Origin: Rhizobium favelukesii
Lineage (GTDB): Bacteria > Pseudomonadota > Alphaproteobacteria > Rhizobiales > Rhizobiaceae
Direction of reading: 5' to 3'
Assembly: GCF_000577275.2 (NCBI RefSeq)
Contig: NZ_HG916852.1
Coordinates: 127,001-191,000 of the forward strand
DNA length: 64,000 nt
Positions within the stretch are counted from its first letter, which is position 1. Each line of letters opens with the position of its first letter. A model generated the notes under the pieces. It was given only the letters and a program-made list of their open reading frames with translations, made no database searches and was not told the DNA's origin. Below, one piece after another: positions 27,281-35,137 of the stretch. The translations under genes were made by a program, and so were the position numbers.

Positions 27281-27555
27281 CGTACTCGATGAATGTTCGA
27301 ATACGACCGTGTGTAGTTAATGTAAATACGCTTCTATAATTTTCAATTACTGAAAAGGTTGCATTTCCGCTATTGCGCTGAATCCATTTCCGGATTTTTG
27401 TCATTGCGTAGGTTGGTGCGCCGACCCTATGAGCGCAGAGGAGGATACTGATTTCAGAAATCAGCGCTCGTACTTCCCTGGTGCTTCCCCGGAACGAAGT
27501 CAATTTCGTCACGACCGAAGCCAATCAATATGAAATTGATTTTGCAGGGAAAATT
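27281..27555. other. intergenic segment between toxin-antitoxin pair and tRNA-Ala
   Basis: About 275 bases of relatively A+T-rich sequence with no convincing gene. It should hold the toxin-antitoxin promoter on the minus strand; TTTACA-N17-TATTCG is the nearest match. A 95-codon minus-strand frame (27237-27524) that overlaps the antitoxin start has no recognisable protein features. Confidence 0.4.
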
Positions 27556-27631
<76 letters not shown>

Positions 27632-27730
27632 ATCAAGGCGGTCCGGCGTGGCCGGTCCTGGGATGCTTCGCGAAGGCTTGCCTCGCGGAGTGGCGGCTTA
27701 TTACTTCCGGTTTTTGGAGATAGCAAGCCA

Positions 27731-27768
27731 AAAAGATCGGCCCGGCGAAATTTTCTCGTCCGGGCCGA
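27731..27768 (-). terminator. intrinsic terminator of the TIGR02300 gene
   Basis: On the minus strand TCGGCCCGG and CCGGGCCGA (27760-27768 and 27737-27745) form a nine-pair stem with a 14-base loop followed by TCTTTTTGG. It lies 12 bases after the stop of the acidic protein gene. Confidence 0.75.
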
Positions 27769-27779
27769 GACTTATCGGA

Positions 27780-28169
27780 TCAGACTTCGTCTTCGTCGCC
27801 GGTGACGCCGATGATATCGCTCATGTCGTCATCGTCGTCGTCTTCGTCGGCTTCGAGGAAGGTGTCGTCGTCATCATCGCCTTCGATTTCGACGTCGTCA
27901 TCGCCCATATCTGGAATGTCGTCGCCAGATGCGCCCTCATCAGCGTCCTCGAGCGAAACCAGTTCGACTTCCGTGGTTTCGGTATCGACTTCCGCCACTT
28001 CCTCTTCATCCTGGACTTCAGCCGCTGCGGCAGCAGAGGTTTCCTCGAAGAAGGAGAGGGGATAGGACTTGCCGGTGTAAGGAGAAACAATCGGATCCCG
28101 GTTCAGGTCGTAGAACTTCTTGCCGGTTTCCGGGTCGGTACGCTTCGTTCCAAGTTCAGCTTTCGCCAC
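27780..28169 (-). CDS. TIGR02300 (FYDLN acid) family protein
   Basis: 129 residues. The N-terminal 50 residues contain the family signature GTKRTDPETGKKFYDLNRDPIVSPYTG, and the remainder is extremely acidic, with runs of Asp and Glu, giving the FYDLN_acid name. It is found mainly in alphaproteobacteria and has no assigned function; the KRxC-less head may bind metal or nucleic acid in related proteins. The GTG at 28169 has CGAGG upstream; the open frame continues to 28271 but without a ribosome site. A clear terminator follows. Confidence 0.86.
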   Translation of the reverse strand: MAKAELGTKRTDPETGKKFYDLNRDPIVSPYTGKSYPLSFFEETSAAAAAEVQDEEEVAEVDTETTEVELVSLEDADEGASGDDIPDMGDDDVEIEGDDDDDTFLEADEDDDDDDMSDIIGVTGDEDEV

Positions 28170-28408
28170 TGTAAGCCTCGTGAGAATGGCCGAATCACGA
28201 TTCGGCAAATGCCGTGAAAACCGGCGTGCTATTCGGAATTTATAAGCCGGTCCCCATAATCGTTGCAGCACTGCATGTCAAAGCCAAACTTCATGCATCG
28301 CTCATGCGCGCCGGATGACCGGCGCCGCCATTTGTGGTAGTGAGCCGGCGATTGTTCATTTGCAGGGCAGATCGGCGTGCGGCCGGCTGCCGGAATGGGT
28401 GTCAGACA

Positions 28409-29050
28409 ATGTACCAGCCGCCGCATTTTCGTGAGGAAGACTTAGGTGTTCAGCACGCCTTGATCCGGGCGCATCCGCTCGGCTTGCTGATCACGGCGGG
28501 CGCAACGGGCCTGATGGCCAATTCGGTTCCCTTCCATCTGGATGCCGCTGCATCCGAGAAGGGGATCTTGCGTCTTCACCTCGCCAAGGCCAATCCGCAG
28601 TGGCGCGATATCGAGGCGGGCGCCGATGTGCTTGCCGTCTTCCAGGGCGCCGATGCCTATATTACGCCGTCCTGGTACCAGACGAAGCAGGAGACCGGCA
28701 AAGTCGTGCCGACCTGGAATTACGCCATCGTGCAGGTGAGGGGCAAGGCGCGCGTCATCGACGATGCCGCCTGGCTGCTAGCGCAGATCAACGCAATCAC
28801 CACGCAACAGGAAGGACCGCGTGACAGGCCCTGGGCGGTCGGCGACGCGCCGGATGATTTCATTCGCGCGCAGCTGAAAGGCATCATCGGCGTGGAAATC
28901 GAGATTGCCGCGATCGAAGGCAAGTGGAAGGTAAGCCAGAACCGACCGGTTGCCGATCGCGAGGGGGTTGCTGCCGGTCTCGGCGAAGGGGCCGGTCAGG
29001 CCGATATGGTCGATCTCGTTCGTCGCTACGGCGGGCTGACGGAGAAATGA
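28409..29050 (+). CDS. FMN-binding negative regulator, PaiB family
   Basis: 213 residues of the PaiB/FMN-binding split-barrel family. Seen: [25 protein letters not shown] at the N-terminus and [21 protein letters not shown] and [13 protein letters not shown], the standard family segments. Bacillus PaiB negatively regulates sporulation and protease genes; family members bind FMN and many are annotated only by homology. Its stop overlaps the cmk start (ATGA at 29047-29050), so the two are likely cotranscribed. A role in cytidylate metabolism is not implied. Confidence 0.88.
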   Translation: MYQPPHFREEDLGVQHALIRAHPLGLLITAGATGLMANSVPFHLDAAASEKGILRLHLAKANPQWRDIEAGADVLAVFQGADAYITPSWYQTKQETGKVVPTWNYAIVQVRGKARVIDDAAWLLAQINAITTQQEGPRDRPWAVGDAPDDFIRAQLKGIIGVEIEIAAIEGKWKVSQNRPVADREGVAAGLGEGAGQADMVDLVRRYGGLTEK

Positions 29051-29706
29051 ACGGACAGATGACCTCTAGACACTTTACGATCGCCATCGATGGGCCGGCC
29101 GCTGCAGGCAAGGGTACACTCTCGCGCCGCATAGCGGAGACCTACGATTTCCATCATCTCGATACGGGCCTTACCTACCGCGCCACGGCAAAGGCATTGC
29201 TTGACGCCGGCCTGACGCTCGACGACGAGGCGGTGGCGGAAAAGATGGCTCGCGAGGTTGAACTGGCCGGTCTCGATCGCGATATACTCTCGAAGCACGA
29301 GATCGGCGAGGCGGCCTCGAAGATCGCGGTGATGCCTGCGGTGCGGCGTGCACTGGTGGAGGCACAGCGGCGATTCTCGAAAAAGGCGCCCGGAACGGTG
29401 CTGGACGGCCGTGATATCGGTACCGTCGTGTGCCCGGCGGCGCCGGTGAAGCTCTATGTGACGGCAAGTCCCGAGGTTCGGGCGAAGCGCCGCTACGACG
29501 AGATAAGAGGCAAGGGAGGCATTGCCGATTTCGATGCCATTTTCGAAGACGTCAAGCGTCGCGACGAACGCGACATGGGGCGGGCCGACAGCCCTTTGAA
29601 ACCAGCGGAAGACGCGCACTTGCTTGATACGTCGGAAATGAGTATAGAGGCGGCGTTTCAAGCTGCGAAATCGATCATCGATGCAGCTTTGAGCCGAAAT
29701 ACCTGA
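29047..29706 (+). CDS. cmk: cytidylate kinase
   Basis: CMP/dCMP kinase, 219 residues. The P-loop reads [17 protein letters not shown], the substrate-binding [16 protein letters not shown] follows, and [13 protein letters not shown] plus [14 protein letters not shown] cover the CMP-binding and lid regions. Start could be the ATG at 29047, overlapping the preceding stop, or at 29059. It is located directly upstream of rpsA, an order conserved in many proteobacteria (cmk-rpsA), which supports the assignment. A partly paired hairpin with TTTT at about 29711-29746 may be its terminator. Confidence 0.96.
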   Translation: MNGQMTSRHFTIAIDGPAAAGKGTLSRRIAETYDFHHLDTGLTYRATAKALLDAGLTLDDEAVAEKMAREVELAGLDRDILSKHEIGEAASKIAVMPAVRRALVEAQRRFSKKAPGTVLDGRDIGTVVCPAAPVKLYVTASPEVRAKRRYDEIRGKGGIADFDAIFEDVKRRDERDMGRADSPLKPAEDAHLLDTSEMSIEAAFQAAKSIIDAALSRNT

Positions 29707-29844
29707 ATTCGAGCGGCTTGCCCAAGCTCTGCCTGGGTCGCTTTTGAAGACTAAGCCTGAAATTCCGTCCAAGCGCCGGATTGCCTCCAGACAGGAGGCG
29801 GACTGGGTTCAGGCCCGTTCAACACGAACCAACCGGCGCACACG

Positions 29845-29860
29845 TATCCGGATTCGGATA
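29845..29860 (+). promoter_or_regulatory. hairpin next to the rpsA ribosome site
   Basis: TATCCG-GATT-CGGATA, a six-pair stem with a four-base loop, ends three bases before AGGAG (29864-29868). A second hairpin GCCTCC-AGACA-GGAGGC lies at 29783-29799. S1 represses its own translation through leader hairpins in E. coli, so these are candidates for such control. Confidence 0.45.
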
Positions 29861-29873
29861 TGCAGGAGATTAC

Positions 29874-31577
29874 ATGTCAGTAGCTACTCCCTCTCGCGAA
29901 GATTTCGCGGCTCTTCTCGAAGAGTCCTTTGCCAAGCACGACCTGGCTGAAGGCTATGTCACCAAGGGCATCGTAACGGCAATCGAGAAGGATTCTGCCG
30001 TTGTCGACGTCGGCCTCAAGGTCGAAGGTCGCATCCTACTCAAGGAATTCGGCGCCAAGGCCAAGGACGGCTCGCTCAAGGTCGGCGACGAAGTCGAAGT
30101 TTACGTTGAGCGCATCGAAAACGCTCTCGGCGAAGCTGTTCTGTCGCGCGAGAAGGCTCGCCGCGAAGAAAGCTGGATCAAGCTCGAAGCCAAGTTCGAA
30201 GCTGGTGAGCGCGTTGAAGGCGTCATCTTCAACCAGGTCAAGGGCGGCTTCACGGTCGACCTCGACGGCGCGATCGCCTTCCTGCCGCGTTCGCAGGTCG
30301 ACATCCGTCCGATCCGCGACGTTACCCCGTTGATGCACAACCCGCAGCCCTTCGAAATCCTCAAGATGGACAAGCGCCGCGGCAACATCGTCGTATCGCG
30401 TCGTACGGTCCTGGAAGAATCCCGTGCCGAGCAGCGTTCTGAAATCGTTCAGAACCTCGAAGAAGGCCAGGTTGTTGACGGCGTCGTCAAGAACATCACC
30501 GATTACGGTGCGTTCGTTGACCTCGGCGGCATCGACGGCCTGCTGCACGTCACCGACATGGCATGGCGCCGTGTGAACCATCCGTCGGAAATCCTGTCCA
30601 TTGGCCAGCAGGTCAAGGTTCAGATCATCCGCATCAACCAGGAAACCCACCGCATCTCGCTCGGCATGAAGCAGCTCGAGTCGGATCCGTGGGATGGCAT
30701 CCAGGCCAAGTATCCGGAAGGCAAGAAGATTTCCGGTACCGTCACGAACATCACCGACTACGGTGCGTTCGTCGAGCTGGAGCCGGGTATCGAAGGCCTG
30801 ATCCACATCTCGGAAATGTCCTGGACCAAGAAGAACGTTCACCCCGGCAAGATCCTGTCCACGAGCCAGGAAGTCGAAGTCGTCGTTCTCGAAGTCGATC
30901 CGTCCAAGCGTCGTATTTCGCTCGGCCTCAAGCAGACGCTGGAAAATCCGTGGGCAGCCTTCGCTCGCAATCATCCGGCTGGCACTGAAGTCGAAGGCGA
31001 AGTCAAGAACAAGACCGAATTCGGCCTGTTCATCGGCCTTGACGGCGACGTTGACGGCATGGTGCACCTCTCCGACCTCGACTGGAACCGTCCAGGCGAA
31101 CAGGTCATCGAAGAGTTCAACAAGGGCGACGTCGTCAAGGCTGTCGTTCTCGATGTTGATGTCGAAAAGGAGCGCATCTCGCTCGGCATCAAGCAGCTCG
31201 GCAAGGATGCTGTCGGCGAAGCAGCAGCTTCCGGTGACCTGCGCAAGAATGCAGTCGTTTCCTGCGAAGTCATCGCAGTCAACGACGGCGGCATCGAAGT
31301 GAAGCTCGTCGACCACGAAGACATCACTTCGTTCATCCGCCGCGCAGACCTGTCGCGCGATCGCGACGAACAGCGTCCGGAACGCTTCTCGGTTGGCCAG
31401 GTTGTCGACGCTCGCGTCACCAACTTCTCCAAGAAGGACCGCAAGATCATGCTGTCCATCAAGGCTCTGGAAATCGCGGAAGAGAAGGAAGCTGTCGCTC
31501 AGTTCGGTTCGTCCGATTCCGGCGCTTCGCTCGGCGACATCCTCGGCGCGGCTCTGAAGAACCGCGGCGGCGAATAA
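29874..31577 (+). CDS. rpsA: 30S ribosomal protein S1
   Basis: S1, 567 residues, delivers mRNA to the 30S subunit. It contains six S1 repeats, for example GYVTKGIVTAIEKDSAVVDV in repeat 1 and the very similar NITDYGAFVDLGGIDGLLHV and NITDYGAFVELEPGIEGLIH in repeats 3 and 4, which are the strongest RNA-binding ones. The length matches alphaproteobacterial S1. The ATG at 29874 has CAGGAG five bases upstream. Follows cmk with a structured 167-base leader and is closed by a strong terminator. Confidence 0.97.
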   Translation: MSVATPSREDFAALLEESFAKHDLAEGYVTKGIVTAIEKDSAVVDVGLKVEGRILLKEFGAKAKDGSLKVGDEVEVYVERIENALGEAVLSREKARREESWIKLEAKFEAGERVEGVIFNQVKGGFTVDLDGAIAFLPRSQVDIRPIRDVTPLMHNPQPFEILKMDKRRGNIVVSRRTVLEESRAEQRSEIVQNLEEGQVVDGVVKNITDYGAFVDLGGIDGLLHVTDMAWRRVNHPSEILSIGQQVKVQIIRINQETHRISLGMKQLESDPWDGIQAKYPEGKKISGTVTNITDYGAFVELEPGIEGLIHISEMSWTKKNVHPGKILSTSQEVEVVVLEVDPSKRRISLGLKQTLENPWAAFARNHPAGTEVEGEVKNKTEFGLFIGLDGDVDGMVHLSDLDWNRPGEQVIEEFNKGDVVKAVVLDVDVEKERISLGIKQLGKDAVGEAAASGDLRKNAVVSCEVIAVNDGGIEVKLVDHEDITSFIRRADLSRDRDEQRPERFSVGQVVDARVTNFSKKDRKIMLSIKALEIAEEKEAVAQFGSSDSGASLGDILGAALKNRGGE

Positions 31578-31602
31578 TCACTAGCCTCAGGCTTGAAGAC
31601 GA

Positions 31603-31640
31603 AAAGAACCCGCCGGAGCGATCCGGCGGGTTCTTTGCTT
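31603..31640 (+). terminator. rpsA intrinsic terminator
   Basis: AAAGAACCCGCCGG (31603-31616) pairs with CCGGCGGGTTCTTT (31623-31636) over 14 bases with a six-base loop, then GCTTTT. It may also serve the convergent minus-strand gene that ends at 31668. Confidence 0.88.
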
Positions 31641-31667
31641 TTGTGCTGGTGTTGTCGCGGTCTCTGG

Positions 31668-33206
31668 TTATTCCCAGTCGACCTTGCGCCGGTAGAGCGT
31701 ATAGGCTTCGTCCATGCTCGCAGCCATTGGTAGGGCCGGTGCCGGACGGTGAGGCAGTGTCCCAGCCTTGATCTGGCTTTCCCGGGCGGCCATCGCGGCG
31801 GCTTCATCATCCGTGACGATATCGGCCTCGCTATCATTCGGGGGATCGCCTTGCTCGGCATCCTCCTCCGACGGCTCGCCGCCGTTGTGGTCTTCGCGAT
31901 ACATCTCACGGGCGCCGCTGTCGTCGGCCTCGTCCCTCGAGAATTCGTAGGGCTGCATCGCGTAAGGCACGCCCTCGACGATCTTCATGAGCACCGGTAC
32001 ATAGGTTTCATCGATCGCCTGCTGCACCATCAATGGCACCGGCACTGCCGGTGCAGAGTGTTTCTTCGCGGCGGTGGCGGCTGTTTCGGTCGCCGGTTGT
32101 TCTGCGACAAGTGGCGATTGATGCGCCACGCCATCCAGCGGCGCGTGCCGATCGGGGAGGGTGGCCAATTCCTCCGGGAGATCAGCAGGGACCGTCTCGC
32201 CGAGGATGATGTCGATTTCGACTGCGGGATCTGGATCGGCAGCCTCCAGCAACGCTTCCGTTTCCTGGTCCTGAATGATTGCAACGATCAGCCTTGTCGT
32301 GTCGTCCGAGAGTGAGGCTGGTATCGCCGGCCAGCTCTTCGGAATGATGGGATCGCCCTTGGACGCTGCCCGCGGTGTGTCCGCTTGTGCGGTTGCGTGC
32401 GCAAAATCCGCGGCTTCCTCGGGCGGTATGGCCTCTTGCAAATCCTGGCCGAACTCGGTGCGCGCCTCTTCAGGGGGCACCTCGACAGTCAAGTTCGCGA
32501 TCGGCTCGTCAACGACTGCAGATTCTTTGATGAGTTGGACCTGCTCGCCGTCGGCACCGATATAGGCAGCTGCAACAAGTGATGCCGGCGGCCGTGGAGC
32601 TTCCGGTTCCTGCTTCGTCGTCAGAGGGCGTGCCGCTCCGGCGAGACTGTCGCGCTGGATGCTGATTTCAGTCCGCTGCTCCTGGCGTAGCGGAGAGGCG
32701 TCGTTCTGGCCGTAGGAGCGAACAACGGCGCGGGCTGCGAGATCGTGATCCTTGTAGCGGATGGTTTCGAGATAGGTGGCGATGCGGGCGGCTTCCGGTC
32801 CGTCCGGATTCCGAAGCGCGGCTGCGAGCAGGCGCACAGGAACCGCTTGGCCTTGCATCGCAAGCCGACGCTCGACTTGCTCTATCTTCGCCGGCGGCAA
32901 CTTCTGAATTGCAGCGGCCAGCCGGGAGGTAAACGCAAGGGCAGTTTCGTCGTCCTCACGCCGGATTGAAAGCGCCTCGCCCGTGGCATTGAGTACATCG
33001 AGAAGGGCGTCGACCATGCGCGCCCGCACAGCCAGCAGGAGAATGTTGAGCTTGCCGGCAACGGCAGAATTGAGATCCGCGCCCTGAATCTGATGCACGG
33101 GAGCGACTGCACTGGCAGCACCCACGAGGCCGTCGGCGCTGACCGCCGCAGTCTGGCCCTGGGAGGAAAAGCTCGCATTTGACGCTGAACGAACCGGAGT
33201 CAACAT
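31668..33206 (-). CDS. acidic hypothetical protein, 512 residues
   Basis: I do not recognise this protein. It starts at an ATG at 33206 with AAGGAG upstream. Residues 1-40 are polar; about 45-165 form a helical region (LNILLLAVRARMVDALLDV, then RLAAAIQKLPPAKIEQVERR); 165-400 is low-complexity, rich in Ala, Pro and Glu; and the end has QQAIDETYVPVLMKIVEG and a final YTLYRRKVDWE that looks conserved. No signal peptide or membrane helices. Codon use matches its neighbours. It stands alone between rpsA and the RNase D-like gene and faces rpsA convergently. Confidence 0.7.
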   Translation of the reverse strand: MLTPVRSASNASFSSQGQTAAVSADGLVGAASAVAPVHQIQGADLNSAVAGKLNILLLAVRARMVDALLDVLNATGEALSIRREDDETALAFTSRLAAAIQKLPPAKIEQVERRLAMQGQAVPVRLLAAALRNPDGPEAARIATYLETIRYKDHDLAARAVVRSYGQNDASPLRQEQRTEISIQRDSLAGAARPLTTKQEPEAPRPPASLVAAAYIGADGEQVQLIKESAVVDEPIANLTVEVPPEEARTEFGQDLQEAIPPEEAADFAHATAQADTPRAASKGDPIIPKSWPAIPASLSDDTTRLIVAIIQDQETEALLEAADPDPAVEIDIILGETVPADLPEELATLPDRHAPLDGVAHQSPLVAEQPATETAATAAKKHSAPAVPVPLMVQQAIDETYVPVLMKIVEGVPYAMQPYEFSRDEADDSGAREMYREDHNGGEPSEEDAEQGDPPNDSEADIVTDDEAAAMAARESQIKAGTLPHRPAPALPMAASMDEAYTLYRRKVDWE

Positions 33207-33435
33207 GTCATGCTCCTTCTTTCGTAAAGTGTGGTGAAAGCAGGTTACAGGAGGGCCGCGCTCATCCGGCCTTTCGCATTCCCCAGCAGTTCCTCCTGCC
33301 TGACTCGGTGCTCCATCGCACCGTCGAATGCATAAAAATTAATGAGTATCCTAGCGAAACGGCGTTAAAGAATCGCTAATGGCCGGCGCGCGGCACGCCG
33401 CGCCCGGTCCAAATCGGGCAAGATCCGGGAACGTT
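33207..33435. other. intergenic region upstream of the acidic protein gene
   Basis: 229 bases holding the promoter of the minus-strand acidic protein and the 3' end of the RNase D-like gene. A G+C-rich dyad around 33381-33405 (GGCGCG...CGCGCC) may help end transcription of the latter but lacks a T run. I see nothing else here. Confidence 0.4.
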
Positions 33436-34062
33436 TCAGCTGTGCGCGAAGATGTCGGCTTCTTCCCAGCCGAGCAGGTCGAGCTTGGCGCGTGTCGGTA
33501 GGAACTCGAAGCAGGCGATGGCGTGGTCGATGCGACCGTCGCGCACCAGCCGCTCGGTCAACTTGTCGCGCAGTGCGTGCAGGTAGAGCACGTCGGAGGC
33601 GGCGTATTCCAGCTGCGCCGGCGACAGCGTCGCGGCTGCCCAGTCGGAAGACTGCTGCGCCTTGGAAATATCGACGTCCAACATTTCCTTGAGATTATCC
33701 TTTAGGCCGTGCCGATCGGTATATGTGCGGCAAAGGCGCGAGGCGATCTTGGTGCAGAAGACCGGCTGCGTGGTGACGCCGAAGGCGTGGAACAGAACGG
33801 CGATATCGAAGCGGCCGTAGTGGAAAATCTTCTGGCGGGAGGTATCGGCGAGCATGGAGACGAGGTTCGGCGCTTCCTTTTGGCCGGCAGCGATGCGGAT
33901 CACGTCGGCCGAGCCGTCGCCTGCGGAAAGCTGCACGACGCAGAGTCGGTCGCGGCGCGGCACAAGGCCCAGCGTCTCGGTGTCGATGGCAATCGCTCCG
34001 GTGTAGCGGGCGGCATCTGCCGCGGAAATATCGCCTTCATGGTAACGTATGGTGGCTGCCAT
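33436..34062 (-). CDS. RNase D-like 3'-5' exonuclease (DEDDy family)
   Basis: 208 residues comprising only a DEDD exonuclease domain, shorter than E. coli RNase D because the HRDC domains are missing. The four acidic residues are in AIDTETLGL (Asp and Glu), FHYGRFDIAVL (Asp) and the C-terminal AASDVLYLHAL with the upstream Tyr of LEYAAS, giving the DEDDy pattern. Such single-domain proteins are common in alphaproteobacteria and probably trim structured RNA. Cytoplasmic, monocistronic; a stem-loop without T run follows. Confidence 0.9.
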   Translation of the reverse strand: MAATIRYHEGDISAADAARYTGAIAIDTETLGLVPRRDRLCVVQLSAGDGSADVIRIAAGQKEAPNLVSMLADTSRQKIFHYGRFDIAVLFHAFGVTTQPVFCTKIASRLCRTYTDRHGLKDNLKEMLDVDISKAQQSSDWAAATLSPAQLEYAASDVLYLHALRDKLTERLVRDGRIDHAIACFEFLPTRAKLDLLGWEEADIFAHS

Positions 34063-34136
34063 CTGCCTCGTCTCTCATCCGAAGTGTCTGTCAGGGCGCT
34101 ATAGCGCAAAGACATGGCCGGCGATACCGTTAAGGA

Positions 34137-34943
34137 TCAGAATGTCGGCGGTGTATTGATCCAGATCAGGATCGTCTCGCCATCGTGGCGATTGCGCCAG
34201 GAGTGATAGCGGCGGCTTTCGAAATAAAGCGAATCGCCAGGCCCGAGGTCGAAGAACTGGTCGGAATCGAGAATCAGTTCCAGCCGCCCCGAGAGCACAT
34301 GCATGAACTCCTCGCCATCGTGCCGGTAAGCGCCTTCGCTCGCCGCACCGGGTGCCAGCACGAAACGGTGGCAGTCCATCATCGTACGACCCTCGGCCAA
34401 AAGTTGTACGGTGACACCCGGCGTCGTTTCCGGCCAAGTGCGCCAAGCCCCGGCGCGGACGACCTCGGGCACGGCATCGCGTTCCTCGCCGGAAAGCCGG
34501 GAAACCGTCGTGCTATAATATTCCGCAAGATCGTGCAGCGTCTTGAAGCTCACACCCTGGGATGTGCGCTCGAGCGTCGACAGCGTCGATGCGGCAATGC
34601 CGACATCGCCTGCGACCTGGTCCAGTGTCTTGCCGGCGGCATGGCGCAGACTGCGCAGCCGCCGTCCGAGATCGGAGGCATCCGCTGCATCGGAACTGTC
34701 CGAGGGCTCTTCGCTTTCCAACGCCTCGCGAATGGCCGCCGGATTGAGCCCGCGCGCAGTTCGATACCAGGCTATCTTCTTTATCCGTGCCACGTCTTCG
34801 GCGCTGTATTGTCGGTGTCCGGTCGCCGACCGATCCGGAACGACGAGGCCCTGGCTTTCCCAAAGGCGCAAGGTCGATGCGGAAACACCTGCCGATTTTG
34901 CCGCCTCGGCTACCTTGTAGCGCACGGGCGTCCCATTGCTCAT
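34137..34943 (-). CDS. MerR + XRE + cupin triple-domain transcriptional regulator
   Basis: 268 residues with three modules. Residues 8-75 form a MerR-type winged helix (RYKVAEAAKSAGVSASTLRLWESQGLVVP). Residues about 95-150 form an XRE-type helix-turn-helix (LRSLRHAAGKTLDQVAGDVG, IAASTLSTLERTSQGVS). Residues about 195-265 form a cupin_2 barrel with the metal-type signature in RHDGEEFMHVLSGRLELIL, probably the ligand sensor. It faces gabT across 194 bases, so it likely controls the gabTD pair and possibly itself. The start at 34943 is the only one that keeps the MerR domain intact; the longer frame upstream lacks support. Confidence 0.88.
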   Translation of the reverse strand: MSNGTPVRYKVAEAAKSAGVSASTLRLWESQGLVVPDRSATGHRQYSAEDVARIKKIAWYRTARGLNPAAIREALESEEPSDSSDAADASDLGRRLRSLRHAAGKTLDQVAGDVGIAASTLSTLERTSQGVSFKTLHDLAEYYSTTVSRLSGEERDAVPEVVRAGAWRTWPETTPGVTVQLLAEGRTMMDCHRFVLAPGAASEGAYRHDGEEFMHVLSGRLELILDSDQFFDLGPGDSLYFESRRYHSWRNRHDGETILIWINTPPTF

Positions 34944-35049
34944 AAGCCAAATATTCCCGGTTCGTTTGAGGCCGTATCGGCCCTCGTTTTCTTGAGCGAC
35001 CATCGCCGAAAATGGCGACGGTTTGAAGCAGAAAATGGCGCTTGCATTC

Positions 35050-35080
35050 TTGCAGGAAAAATGTAGGTATTTTCTATACA
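35050..35080 (+). promoter_or_regulatory. gabT promoter with 19-bp spacer
   Basis: TTGCAG (35050-35055) and TATACA (35075-35080) are separated by 19 bases, longer than the usual 17 and typical of promoters activated by MerR proteins. The spacer begins GAAAA and ends TTTTC, a symmetric pair suited to a MerR dimer. The divergent gene encodes a MerR-domain protein. Confidence 0.5.
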
Positions 35081-35081
35081 C

Positions 35082-35100
35082 CTTGCAGAATTTATGCAAG
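35082..35100 (+). promoter_or_regulatory. inverted repeat downstream of the gabT -10
   Basis: CTTGCA-GAATTTA-TGCAAG is a perfect 6+7+6 dyad just after the -10. A second related repeat CTTGCA-TTCT-TGCAGG is at 35041-35056 over the -35. Together they suggest two binding sites, for example of the XRE module. Confidence 0.5.
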
Positions 35101-35137
35101 ATCGCTTCGATTCATTCCAGAGCGCAGGAGCGCACCG

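Noticed and set aside
27237..27524. A 95-codon minus-strand frame overlapping the antitoxin start by four bases
   Set aside because: The overlap looks operon-like, but the protein shows no recognisable features, lacks a ribosome site and covers the expected promoter and operator of the toxin-antitoxin pair.
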